A program made the position numbers and the translations under genes. Shown piece after piece: positions 54,029 through 64,000 of a stretch of DNA of 64,000 bases. This DNA comes from Clusia tigrina (taxonomy: Eukaryota > Arthropoda > Insecta > Diptera > Clusiidae). Location of the stretch: assembly GCA_920105625.2 (NCBI GenBank), contig CAKKTE020000093.1, positions 1,160,256-1,224,255 on the forward strand. The letters are read 5' to 3'. Position 1 is the first letter of the stretch, and every line of letters begins with the position of its first letter. Under the pieces are notes generated by a model. That model worked only from the letters and a program-made list of their open reading frames with translations. It searched no databases and was not told the origin of the DNA.

Positions 54029-57000
54029 ATTTTTTTGTGTTTTTTGGAGGAACAATCTAGTAAGCGCAGCACTCAGACAGAGTATATATCCATTGTACTG
54101 CACTTGTGGCTCCCTTTTACTCGGCTTTAAATCTACCCGACCTCCGAAGAAATAGAAGTAGATCGTGTGGTGCCAAGGAACCAAGTTGGTTACTCCTCAG
54201 CACATCAGTGCCAAAAATCCCAAACCTGATTCGAGCAAAGGCAGGGAAGAAGCAAAGAAAATGGTCCGCCGTCTCGTCTTCTTCGCCACAGGCTGGGCAC
54301 AGCGCACTGTCTGATATGCTAATCCTTTCCATATGCCTAGCCCATAGAAAGTGCCCTGTCATCACGCCAACCAACAGCCTGCAGTCCCTCCCACCTAAAG
54401 ATAGAAGGAACCGTGACCATCGGTCAGAGATAGCAGGTAGCATAATTTTCGTCCATCCGCAGCCTCTCTCAGCCCGCCATGCTCGCTTGTGGGTCGAAAC
54501 AACCCACTTGTTTACAGTGGCTTTGATGACAGCAGAAGGGAGTGGCAGAACCAATAAAAGCAGGGCCAATAAAAACAGCGTCAGAGCCCATCCTGGCCAA
54601 GAGTCAGAGGTCTCGTCACCTGCAATTCCAGCGTATCCCGGTACCCAAGTCAGCGTCAGACTATTATGTTTTCCAACATAATTTAGCCTGGATTTGCAGG
54701 ACCTGACTATCGTGGAAGTGGTGGTAGGGATATCGAAGGCCATGAGCGCAGCTTGGCTGTCACTGCAGACACAAAAAGATTTGCCTTTCCACCTGTTTTC
54801 CACAACAAAGTCCATCGCTTCAAGTATCGCATACACCTCCGCCTGAAACACAGACGCATGCAGACCAAGGGCAAAGAACCGACGGGTCCCACAGGATTCC
54901 ATGAATACACCAGAACCTGAACATTCTTCAGTCCTGGAGCCATCAGTGAAAATACGGCAGCAGTGTTTGCAGGGCTCGTTCTCGGGATCTAACCATGAAC
55001 GAGCCTCTGGCAGCAACACATTGTACCGCTTTTCTAGTAAGACGCTTGACGATATGGAGTGCGGAGGCATAGACAGGATTGCAGAATCGATGTCAGTGCC
55101 TGCGCCGGCGTCCAATATCGAGTACACCCCATACCAGTGGCCACTATGTTTCACTCTGCAGATGGCCTTAACGGCCTCTCCGCGGATGAAGACATCTAGT
55201 GGCGGGAGATTCACCAAAGCATCAAGTGCCGGGCCTGGAGTAGTCGTAAATGCTCCGGTACAACATATGGCCACAGCACGTTGTAGTTTTCATAGAGCCT
55301 TTTTGACCCCTACGAAAGAGAGTCTGCTCATCCAAACCATTGATGCATAGGTGATAATAGGTCTTACCATAGCTGTATAGATCCATAGGACCTTGATAGG
55401 GGAAAGACCCCATGTCTTACCAAAAATACCCTTAGACTGCCAGAAAACTGATAGTGATGTCTTCAGTTCGACATGTGTTCTCCAAAGAAGTTTGTTATCA
55501 AGGATGACTCCAAGATATTTGATTTCCTTGGATAGCTGGATAGTGACTCCTTCTAGTGTAGGCAGAATAAGTCCATCAAGCATTCTCCTTCTGGTAAAGA
55601 GGACAATACCAGTATTGGCAGGATTAGCCGATAGCCCATTCGCACTGCACCAAGTGTCAATCATATCCAGAGTTCTCTGCACCCTTCTGCAGACAATCAT
55701 AAGCGATGGACCTGTCACAAGACAGCCAACATCATCCGCACATGCCTGAGCGTATACACCCGAGTCATTAATGGCGTTAAGCAGGGGATCGATTACCATG
55801 CACCAGAACAATGGAGACAGTACGCCACCTTGGGAACAGCCTCCATTAACCCCAGACGACACCAGCAAATCCTTCTCCGCCCGCACCGTTATGATTCTCT
55901 GGGCCAGCATTGAACGTATCCAATTTACTTGGGCCCGGCCTAGCAGAGCCGCATATTCTGTCGAAAGTAACATTGTCAAACGCACCCTCTATGTCCACAA
56001 AGATGCCTATTGCGTATTCTTTCCTGTCAATAGCTCGCTCTATCCTTCCAACAAGGTTTTGCAGAGCCGTCTCGCAGGATTTTCCGCTTTGATAGGCATG
56101 CTGAAATGGAGAGAGTGGATGCGTCTTCAGAGACTCCCTACGCATGCGAAACTCCACCAGCCGTTCTAAACTCTTTAGCATGAACGAGGTCATACTAATA
56201 GGTCTGAAGCTCTTGGGATTGGTGTAGTCGTCTATTCCAACCTTAGGAATGAAACAACCATCACCATCCTCCAAGAGCGTGGTACATAGGCCAGTGCGAG
56301 ACATGCAGTGAAGATCTTCTTCAGTGCTGCCATCACTAACTCAATGCCTTCCTTCAACACAATCGGATATATGCCATCCAGTCCGGGCGACTTGAAGCTG
56401 TCAAAGGATTTGATAGCAAATCTAATAGCAGCCTCATTCGCCACAGTTCTGGCGACATACCAATCATGTCGAGAGGGCGCAGCTGCCCTGACAACAGTTC
56501 CGACCAAAGGTGGTTGTTGACGGGCTATGCTTACCTGATTTCCTGGAAAGTGTGACTCCAACAGCAAGCTGAGTGTCTTACTTTGCCTCTCCGTATAGGA
56601 GCCATCAGGTTTCCTGAGCGACCCCAGCTTAGCGGTTTGGTCCTTTTTCAGGACTTTCACCAGTTTTGCCGTATCACTCAGGGATTCGATATCATTGCAG
56701 AAATCTCGAAAAGAAGCCCTTTTCGAGTCCCGAATTAGCTTCTTGTAGTCCCTCTGAACACGTCGATATCCTTCCCAGTCCTCATCAGGATTAATCTTGG
56801 GGGCCCGGTTGAGGAGTTTTCTAGACTCACGCCTCAGCACCTGAAGCTCTCGATTTCACCATGGAGGAGGAGGTCTAGTTGGACAGGCTAGCTCGAAGCT
56901 GTTTGTTAGAGCGGTGTTGAGATGTTCAACAGCCGCTTCAATGTTCTGCTCCTTGCGAAGTTTCAGTGGTGTCACGTAATTGCTACGCAGTGCCTCACAG

Positions 57001-57714
57001 AACTTTGGCCAGACTGTTTTTCTTGGGTTTCTGGTGGGCAATGGCATCTGCGCCGGCTCGCCACACTGAAAGTCATTGTATCTGTGGTCCGAGCACGAGT
57101 CTTCGGTGAGGACCCTCCAGTTGTTGATCGACCACCCCAGTCTTGGATTTGACAGGGTGACGTCAATTACCTCCTGCCTTCTCGTAGTCACAAAAGTAGG
57201 CTGCCTGCCTACAATGTGGATGTTCAAGCTGGAGGAGGCGATATACTCGAAAAGTCAAGAGCCACGCTCATTGCACTTGCTGCTGCCCCAGATCGTATGC
57301 TGGGCATTAGCATCGCAACAAACAACCAGACCAAGACTGCGCCGCTCACAGAACCCTACGAGAGTGGCGACCTTCCCAGGTGTGGCGGCTCCAAAGCATC
57401 GTAAGGAAAGTAAGCAGATGCAATCTCGAACCTCGACCATCCGTGCATACTATTAAAACTAATCTCTGCCGCAACCAGATCCTGACAATAAAATGCGTCA
57501 AGGCAGGTCGCTGCGAGATGGGATGATATTATAAAACCGGCTCTAGGTCTAATCGAGTTTCTGTCGTATAATATCGTGGCCCCTTTCAACGACCCAAGGC
57601 CACAGAGGCGACCCCTAAAGACCCAGGGCTCTTGTAATGTTGTTATGGGGGGTGATGTGTGCAGCTGGGTGAGTCGTCTACTTAGGAGTACAGTAGCGGC
57701 TTTAGAATGCTGCC
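54029..57714 (-). mobile_element. LOA/R1-type LINE, 5'-truncated (3686 bp), inside BEL
   Basis: Flanked by TTAAGGCTCC at 54019-54028 and 57715-57724, a perfect 10-bp target-site duplication. Only ORF2 is present, from the start of the endonuclease. The 3' end in element sense is A-rich (CCAAAAAACACAAAAAAATGG). The host BEL frame is continuous across the site if one duplication copy and the LINE are ignored. Confidence 0.9.
54117..57650 (-). pseudogene. LOA-type LINE ORF2: endonuclease, RT, RNase H
   Basis: Endonuclease: LQEPWVFRGRLCGL (near 57640), KGATILYDRNSIRPRAGF, ASAYFPYD, CDANAQHTIWGSS, EVIDVTLSNPRL and EDSCSDHRY. RT: FDSFKSPGLDGIYPIVLKEG, SFRPISMTSFMLKSLERLVE, FVDIEGAFDNVTFD, GGCSQGGVLSPLFWCMVID and ACADDVGCLV. 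RNase H (55274-54117): RIFTDGSRTEECSGSGVF, FQAEVYAILEAMDFV and TLTWVPGYAGIAGDE, then a C-terminal knuckle ALCPACGEEDETADHFL. Several frameshifts in the endonuclease-RT half; the RNase H part is one open frame of 385 residues. Confidence 0.9.
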
Positions 57715-57724
57715 TTAAGGCTCC

Positions 57725-58058
57725 TTACAGCGTATACGTTTTGCATCATGTGTTTCCTTTTCACACCCATACCGCTGATAAATAGGTCGACTAAGGTTGC
57801 TGGATCCTGTACGGCATGTCCACCGAACCACTGGACTTTGAGGTGGTGTGGTTGTCCACGCAAGTCCAGCTCTTCGGCAAGCGAGTTGTCGATCATGGTA
57901 ATGGACGAGCCCTCGTCCAGTAGAGCGTACGTTTTCACGTGGCGTAGTCTTCCATATGCCGTGACTGGCAGGATGCGGAATAGAAGTTTACTCTCTTTCA
58001 AGTTGGTGGAGCAGCTTAATACTGCAGCTCCTGCCTGGCTAGACTGGCGACTGTCCAC
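57725..58058 (-). pseudogene. BEL protease region, first part
   Basis: TYALLDEGSSITMIDNSLAE is the A17-type aspartic protease active site (D-x-G-S-S variant). It follows VLSCSTNLKESKLLFRILPV and continues HHLKVQWFGGHAV to VYAVRSL, where the LINE interrupts at 57715-57724. Confidence 0.85.
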
Positions 58059-58129
58059 TTGTGACGGCGATGATGGCTGCGTTAAGGTAGCTTGACTGTT
58101 GTTCTTCGACGACGATGATGATGGTACTG

Positions 58130-58601
58130 GTTGGGCTTCATGCAGAAGCTTGTTATGGATTCGATTGAATCCACCGATAGCACAAACCCTTCGTTGCCTG
58201 CAGTCACGTGTAATATGACTAGCTTTCAGGCACCCGAAAACATAGGCGGCAAGATTTTACTTCAGCCCATCTTTCAGCCACTGAAGCTTCAAGAAGGCAT
58301 TTGCACTCGTGTGATTTATGTTGACCCTGACATATCGTGCACTTCCGCGGCCACCCTCTTTCATCTAAATTGAGTAGTACTCGGCGTTTTGGCTCACGAG
58401 TGGCAACCTGACTTTCATCGTGAATCGTGCACACAACTTTGGCGAGCACAGTAATCGACTCACTAAAATGCGCCACTGTGGCACGCGGTTGCACAGTGGC
58501 GGGATACCGACCCCACTCGATGCGTCTGTTGGGGATCGTATTTGTTTGTCCTCGGGGAGTGTCCTCTCGCTGCCTGTACTGGGCGCCTGTGCACCTGTCA
58601 A
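58130..58601 (-). pseudogene. BEL gag C-terminus with zinc finger
   Basis: CTICQGQHKSHECKCLL and VKSCRLCFRV are BEL-type Cys/His knuckles preceded by RRVLLNLDERG. The upstream gag is cut at about 58618, where an LTR of another element begins. A frameshift separates it from the protease. Confidence 0.7.
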
Positions 58602-58621
58602 CCTAAATCACTCTTTTCAAT

Positions 58622-58997
58622 AAACACTACATCACTTTTGGTTTAGAAACAACAAGAAGCTTTATTCTTAAAATACTAATTCTTATATACTATTCACAAC
58701 AAACAATTACAGTCTACGTATTGACTTTTCTGGTGTTCCAGTTACACAATTGTTTATTGGTGGCAGTGGCTCAAGCCCACTGACCTACTGCAAGTAAAAG
58801 TGTCGTCGGTGCATTCTAAATGCCCCTCGTCAGCTTGACTGCGGAACTGTGACACTCTACAAGTTTACATCATAATTAATACATAAATACTATTCTTTTA
58901 CAATATTTGCACCCTAAAAATATGTGCTCTCTTAATGAATTTAATAGGAGCCGTTGCTGTGAGCTACGCGTAGGTAGCTGGATTCTAACTCACAACA
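58622..58997 (-). repeat. Errantivirus-like LTR of the left arm (about 376 bp)
   Basis: Minus-strand start TGTTGTGAGTTAG at 58997 after the purine tract AGAAAGAGGGGAGGAA. Shares GTGTCACAGTTCCGCA, GTAGGTCAGT and GTAACTGGAACACC with its relatives. AATAAAGC near the end is the probable poly(A) signal. The outer end abuts BEL gag. Confidence 0.8.
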
Positions 58998-59017
58998 TTC
59001 CTCCCCTCTTTCTAAAA

Positions 59018-59038
59018 GAAGTTAGTGCAACTAACTTC
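59018..59038 (-). promoter_or_regulatory. Pre-polypurine hairpin, left arm
   Basis: Minus strand GAAGTTAG, loop TTGCA, CTAACTTC: 8-bp stem at the same distance from the purine tract as at 35634-35656 and 62284-62306. Both partners of one pair differ from the other copies. Confidence 0.7.
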
Positions 59039-59099
59039 CATTAAATCTCTACAATATTTTTCTTGAGCTGCAAACAATTATGTGCATCGATTTAACTCT

Positions 59100-60640
59100 A
59101 TACTATATACATATAATGTGTTTTAGTTTTTTCTTAAAATCGCCTTATTTGGGTCCTTTTTTATTTTTTTATTCTCCTTTTTCCATATTTTTTTTTTTTT
59201 GCTTACTTTGTTTCATTCAATCATTTTTGTTTTATATATTCCCCTTTTTATAATTTGGTCTTTTATTGACGCTTTTCTCATTTACGTATATACAAACATC
59301 TATACAATAACACAATTATATTTTATACCTAAAACCTAATACAATACCGCGACCTCTGCTACGTGCTGGTCCAGTTTTTCGGCCGTGGTTGTCGGAGTGG
59401 AATCCCTCGATGAACTCTGCATTCTTTCTGAACCGGTAAGTAAAAAGATGATGCAAGCTTGTGCGGCTAGATGCGCTTCTGACGAAGTCAAAATAAATAT
59501 TCGATATTCGCTTAATCAGTGACAGTGGAAATTTTCTCATTGGAGAAATCGTTACGAAGTTAGCCTATAAAGCTTGGCTATGTTATGCTCGATGTTTTCG
59601 TGGTTAAAATGATTTTTTGCACCAGGCGATTATTCTGCGAAGCTAATTGAACGATGGTAGTTGTGGCTGTTATTGTTGTTGTAGCCGTTTCTCGCTAAAA
59701 TTACGGAATAGTCGCGGGTTTTGGCTAAAATTATCTCTTCTTCTTTCTAGACAATAATACAATATACATTTTGACATATGTAATAATGGCAGACACGTTG
59801 GATTTTCTATACGGACAACGTACACGTTAGTGTTTTCATTCCATTTTGTCAGTTATGCAATTAAACTCAAGTATTATCAGCTTTTACTTGTCAAATAGAG
59901 ATTCTTGTATTCAGCCGGTACCATCTCAATTTTTTCATAAGCTTAAATCGTAGTCATCTCGCACACGGGAAGTTGGAAGCCCTTCCACTCTTTCATATAA
60001 AAATGAATTCCCATTAATTTTGTTTTCTCTTTTTTTTTAACCAAAAAATATCTCGCGACATCATCTTTGCAAACCTCGCATTTATTCCTTTGCGGCTTGT
60101 TGATTATCCTTCTTCTACGCCATCTCACTTATTGTATCCAGTCGGATTTTTCTTCGCTGCTCTTGCATTTCATCTACCGGTCTCCTGGATGTTGGTTAAT
60201 CTCTTACTCTGCCTTTGACGCTGCAGAAAGTCCCTTCCCGGTTCATGCTGCACAAAATTGAACCATCCAGATGCCCTTGTCTATTCACCAACGCCTGAAT
60301 ACCAAAAAACCATACTTTTATACATATATCGGACTTATCGGGTTTTAATTATTCTTACTGGCTTTACATTTATTTCATTTTTAATATTTTTGCTAATAGT
60401 AAATTTTATGTATTATTTAAATTCATATATATATTCATATTCGTACATAACAATTATTTACTATATAATGCCGCCCAAAAACAAAAATGTTTATATTAAT
60501 TCTGTGCACAACTAGTTGCCAGTCTTACATAAGCAAGTATATAAAAGATAAACCCGCTCATGTGAAAAAATTGTCCATTGTATGACCGAACTTTTCATTG
60601 CATATACTACTCTATATATTTAAATTTACTACTAGCCTGG
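59100..60640 (-). other. Left arm interior: decayed 3' region of an LTR element fused to a Tc1 piece
   Basis: No intact gene. A short open frame at 59540-59316 (SLIKRISNIYFDFVRSASSR) has no motif I recognise. The inner part (60303-60080, minus) matches the Tc1-like coding region of the right arm (LVNRQGHLDGS). The stretch 60303-60640 is AT-rich and not part of the repeat. Confidence 0.5.
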
Positions 60641-60644
60641 TATG

Positions 60645-61291
60645 TACAGTGGTGCAGAAAACTCTACATACCCCCTGGTCAAAGCTAGTTCTGGGCAATA
60701 TATACATGTTATTGGAATAAAATGTACATGAAATTAATTCAAACAGAAAATAATTAATAAAAATCAAGCAATAATTATGTTTTACAAAGGATTTTTTAAT
60801 AAAAATTAGCAAAACCCATTTTTAATGCACAGAAAAGTCTACATACGGTCAATTTCTAAATTCTTGAAATTGAAACCGTGCGTTGTAAACAGTGCTACAA
60901 ATTATAGTGAGCGTTTTTGAAATATACCATTACATGGAAAAAGTTGAGATACATAAATTTTTTTGTAACAAAAGCGCGTAAATTGGCAAAAATGAACCAA
61001 ACGGGTAAGGAAATCTGCATAGAAGTGCGCCAACTCATTATCGATTTATATATTAAAGGTATATTTTTAGGTATTAAGGCGTTGGTGAACAGACAAGGAC
61101 ATCTGGATGGCTCAACATTATGCAGCATGAAACTGGAAGGGGCTTACTCCAACGCCGAAGACAAAGTAAGAGGTTAACCAAAATCCAGGAGACTGGAATG
61201 CAAGATCAGCGAACAAAAAGCTGACTGAAGAAGAAGTAAAAAGACGTAGAAGAGTAATCAATAAGCCACACAAGAACAAATACGACATTTG
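60645..61291 (+). pseudogene. Tc1-like element fragment with transposase N-terminus
   Basis: CAGTGGTGCAGAAAACTCTACATACC at 60645, preceded by TA, with a second related motif (TGCACAGAAAAGTCTACATAC at about 60825), gives an IR/DR-like left end. ATG at 60992 starts MNQTGKEICIEVRQLIIDLY, a Tc1 helix-turn-helix. After a frameshift KKLTEEEVKRRRRVINKPH follows near 61220-61275. No catalytic domain or right end. From about 61070 it is part of the inverted-repeat arm. Confidence 0.7.
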
Positions 61292-62283
61292 AAACGATGC
61301 TGTCCCGATATAGTTTTCGGTAGGAAGAAAAGAACCACAAAATTCGTGGGAATTCATTTTTTATATGAAAGAGTGGAAGAGCCTCTAACTTCCCATGCGT
61401 GAGGTGACAACGATTTGAGAATTATGAGAAAATGAAGATGGTACCGGCTGAATACTAGAATCTCTATCTAACAAGTAGAAAGCTGATAATATTAATTGGA
61501 TAACTGACAAAATGGCATGAAAACATCAACATTTGCGTTTTCAGTATAGAAAATCCAACGTATCTGCCATTATTACATATATCAGTATGTATATTGTCTG
61601 AAGAGATAATTATAGCTAAAATCCAAGGTTACTCCATGATCTTAGCGTGAAACGGCCACAACAACAATAACAGTCCCAACTACCATCATACATTTAGATT
61701 CGCAGAATAATCTCTTGGCGCAAAAATCATTCCAACACCGAAAAGATCAAGCACGACATAGCCCAGCTTTATCGGCTAACTTCATAACGTTTTCTCCGAT
61801 GCAAAAATATCCACAATCACTAAGCGAATATTTTGACTTCATCTTTGTACGTACCGTTCCAGAAAGAAGGTGTTATTAGAACCGACAAGTGTTACTAGAA
61901 CCGACAGTTGCAGAAGACGCGGTTTATAATAGCGTAGCATAAGCTAAATTTGTAATTAATTTGTAATTTTGATTGTATACGAGTATACGCCAGTGAGAAA
62001 CGAGTCAACGAAGGACCAAAAAATATAAAAAAGAAGGAAGTAAAAAATAAACAGATAGAAAATAAAAGAAGAAATATAAAAAAGAGAGAGAAAGCTACAA
62101 AAGAAAACAACAAAAAAATTTTAAACAATATAAAAAAGAAAAGAATACAAGATGTAAAAAAGAGATAAAGACAATTATAGTACTCAAAATAAGGCGATTA
62201 AAAAAAAAATGTATATGTATTATAGGATTAATAAAATGCACAAAATAGTTTACAGTGCAAGAAGAAGATTGTAAATACTCACT
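61292..62283 (+). other. Right arm interior, no intact gene
   Basis: Counterpart of the left arm interior. Frames are short. 61960-62270 is A- and AG-rich like the 3' region of G1 before its polypurine tract. A small duplication GTGTTA(T/C)TAGAACCGACA occurs near 61870-61910. Confidence 0.5.
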
Positions 62284-62706
62284 AGAAGGTAGTTGCACTA
62301 CCTTCTTCTAGATAGAGGGGAGGGATGTTGTGAGTCAGAATCAAACTACCGCCGAGTAGTTGACTCACAGCACCTACTCCTAACAGATACTACACATTTG
62401 GCGTAGTTAGCATTTAAGTTATATTCACGCACATGCCTTTAGGCATTGTTTCATTCATTATGTGAACTTTAGGGTGTCACAGTTCCGCAATCGAGTTGAC
62501 GACGGGCATTAGACTTTACAATGCACCATCGACATTTTTATATCGAGTAGGTCAGTTGGCACAACTAACTGACACCAATCAACAATTGCGTAATTGGAGC
62601 ACCAGAAATATGCTTATCTAGACTGCAATTGTAAATAGTATATAGTATATAAGACTAATGCTTTTTAGTAATAAAGGCTTGTCTTATACTGAAGCACAAA
62701 ACAACA
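62284..62706 (+). repeat. Hairpin, polypurine tract and LTR of the right arm
   Basis: Hairpin AGAAGGTAG/CTACCTTCT at 62284-62306, purine tract GATAGAGGGGAGGGA to 62325, LTR from TGTTGTGAGTC at 62326 to about 62706. The LTR starts with GTGAGTCA...TGACTCAC (62330-62368) around ACTAC...GTAGT. AATAAAGG near 62670 is a likely poly(A) signal. Related to the LTRs at 35676 and 58997. Confidence 0.8.
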
Positions 62707-63137
62707 GTGTTTTACTTCGCAGCATTAAGTGCCTCATTAGGAACTACCAGATCTTCATCTACGCCCACGCCTATTACCGGCAGCAAAAGGACACTCGCTA
62801 CTAGCGACAATACGCACGGACCCCCAACAGACGAGATCCAAGCCGCCCAAGAGCGCTGTATGACGAAATTACCCCAGGAACAGGACAACAGAAACAAACT
62901 CCCAACGAGAGAGGCGAACTACTCAAGGAAGCATATAAATTGGTGGCGAGAAATCTAGAGCGAGTTGACGAAGTAAGGAGGGAGTGTGAAGATGAAATCT
63001 CTCCCACACAAAATCGTTTGTTTAAAAAAAATAAAAACTCAAAGTAGGCGAGTCAGATTTTGACTTCGTTTGTTTGGTTCTATTTGTATAGAATCAATTC
63101 TCAATCACGTTAAACTTTCAGTATATCTTTCAGAAAG
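62707..63137 (+). other. Unrecognised region with an 83-residue open frame (62707-62958)
   Basis: Frame reads AALSASLGTTRSSSTPTPIT and RTLATSDNTHGPPTDEIQA; polar, Ser/Thr- and charge-rich, no motif known to me. It follows the LTR, so it could be leader/gag sequence of an element whose 5' LTR this is, or flanking DNA. Confidence 0.35.
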
Positions 63138-63668
63138 GGTGGAATAACAAGCGTTCAAATTCCAAGTATTTGGGTGTAGAATTTCAAGCGTTCAAAATTC
63201 AAATATTCGGGTGTGGAAAAACAAGCGTTGGAAATCCAAGTATTCAGGTGTGGAATAACAAGCGTTCAAAATCCAAGTATTCGGGTGTGGAAAAACAAGC
63301 GTTCAAATTCCAAGTATTCGGGTGTGGAATTTCAAGCGTTCAAAATCCAAGTATACGGGTGTGGAATAACGAAGCGTTCAGAATCCAAATATTCGGGTGT
63401 GGAATAACAAGGGTTCAAAATCAAAGTATTCAGGTGTGGAATAACAAGCGTTCAAAATCCAAGTATTCGGGTGTGGAAAAACAAACGTTTAAATTCCAAG
63501 TATTCGGGTGTGGAATTTCAAGCGTTCAAAATCCAAGTATTCGGGTGTGGAATAACGAAGCGTTCAAAATCCAAGTATTCGAGTGTGGAATAACAAGTGT
63601 TTAAAATCAAAGTATTCAGGTGTGGAATAACAAACGTTCAAAATCCAAGTGTTCGGGTACGGAGTAGC
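63138..63668 (+). repeat. 37-bp minisatellite, about 14 units
   Basis: Unit TGTGGAATAACAAGCGTTCA...AAGTATTCGGG starts at 63175, 63212, 63249, 63286, 63323, 63360, 63398, 63435, 63472 and on: spacing 37, once 38. Variants alternate GGAATAAC, GGAAAAAC and GGAATTTC. The array is open in one frame at 63170-63604, but since 37 is not a multiple of three each unit is read in a different phase. Confidence 0.9.
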
Positions 63669-63829
63669 AAGCGTTCAGGAAAAAAACAAGTATTGGCAGT
63701 TGAACACAAGCATTTAAAGTGAAAACATTAAATCTCAAATATACGAGAAGCGAAAGCAAAAGCTAATTAACATTTGAAAGGTTTAATTAATATCGAATAT
63801 TCGTATTTCTATATTAAGTATGCTGAGGA

Positions 63830-64000
63830 TATACTTGACTACTATTTGTTGGAGATTTTTTGCAGCTATAGCCAAATCTTTGTGCGATACAAGCAGAGTA
63901 GTATCGACAGAAAATGTTGCTATCATGTTGTCATCTGAGATAGGTATAGGGTGGCCAGTTGTATATAAGAAATATAGTATTGGTCCTAGTACACTACCTT
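63830..64000 (-). pseudogene. Jockey-type LINE RT fragment, runs off the window
   Basis: Minus strand from 64000: GSVLGPILYFLYTTGHPIP, then ATFSVDTTLLVSHKDLAIAA, where the FADD palm motif is FSVD. Similar region in the Jockey element at about 22020-22130. Degraded. Confidence 0.7.

Larger units (their letters stand above)
51325..58618 (-). mobile_element. BEL/Pao element, partial, split by a LOA-type LINE
   Basis: From 58618 downward: zinc-finger end of gag, protease, [LINE 57714-54029], second part of protease, RT, RNase H and the N-terminal part of integrase, cut at about 51325. No LTR is seen at either end. About 3.6 kb without the LINE. Confidence 0.85.
58622..62706. repeat. Large imperfect inverted repeat (arms 58622-60303 and 61070-62706)
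   Basis: The reverse complement of the left arm aligns along its whole length with the right arm. Anchors: GCGTTGGTGAA...GACAAGG...CATCTGGATGG at the inner ends; GATGGTACCGGCTGAATAC (about 59910 and 61440); AGAAAATCCAACGT...CTGCCATTATTACATAT (about 59780 and 61545); TAAGCGAATAT...TTTTGACTTC (about 59510 and 61825); then hairpin, polypurine tract and LTR at the outer ends. I estimate roughly 75-85% identity with many indels. Spacer about 770 bp. Confidence 0.85.

Noticed and set aside
62707..62958. Host protein-coding exon
   Set aside because: Short, low-complexity, directly after an LTR and without recognisable domain; left as unassigned.
63138..63668. CRISPR-like array
   Set aside because: The 37-bp units are contiguous with no unique spacers, and the genome is eukaryotic; it is a minisatellite.

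Overview
The window reads as AT-rich, transposon-dense dipteran DNA. It holds one recognisable host gene family, here as tandem partial copies, followed by about 48 kb of nested and truncated transposable elements. The element families (Minos-like Tc1, mariner, I-, Jockey- and LOA/R1-type LINEs, BEL/Pao, errantivirus-like and Osvaldo/Ulysses-like Gypsy) are typical of higher flies. I cannot name the species. I see no tRNA, rRNA or CRISPR array, and no bacterial-type gene.

Region 1 (1-15750): three tandem copies of a unit of about 7.6 kb. Each unit carries the coding exon of a PRRT3/PRRT4-like seven-helix membrane protein, its 3' flank, a dead Minos-like Tc1 element, an AT-rich spacer with a 184-bp tandem duplication, and a half mariner. 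At 6651/6652 and 14255/14256 the broken mariner end is joined directly to the inside of the exon, which looks like the duplication breakpoint. Copy A (1-2493, 5' end outside the window) is open to its stop. Copies B and C are frameshifted, and C is cut at 15750.

Region 2 (15751-36014): a fragment of an I-type LINE, then an errantivirus-like Gypsy element with protease, RT-RNase H, integrase, an env-like gene and a 3' LTR. It is interrupted by an antisense Jockey LINE (21133-25827) and a sense LOA-type LINE (29699-34224), each with a recognisable target-site duplication.

Region 3 (36015-44822): small fragments of LINE ORF1, endonuclease and RT, a BEL integrase scrap, a second Gypsy integrase and a Jockey RT tail, then two short tandem repeats and a duplicated palindromic motif.

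Region 4 (44823-51172): an Osvaldo/Ulysses-like Gypsy on the minus strand with both LTRs, a Lys-type primer-binding site and an open gag. Its RT-RNase H is deleted, and a BEL pol piece is lodged in-frame near its 3' end between 32-bp repeats.

Region 5 (51325-58618): a BEL/Pao element on the minus strand, split by a 5'-truncated LOA-type LINE (54029-57714) with a 10-bp target-site duplication.

Region 6 (58622-64000): a large imperfect inverted repeat with arms of about 1.65 kb, each ending in an errantivirus-like LTR, around a Tc1 fragment; then a 37-bp minisatellite and the edge of another Jockey RT.

The genes form no pathway; the logic of the window is historical (nesting, duplication, inversion). 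The strongest unexplained signals are the inverted repeat, two hairpins with paired base changes flanking the polypurine tract/LTR junction in three related elements, and the BEL segment captured in-frame inside a Gypsy gene.
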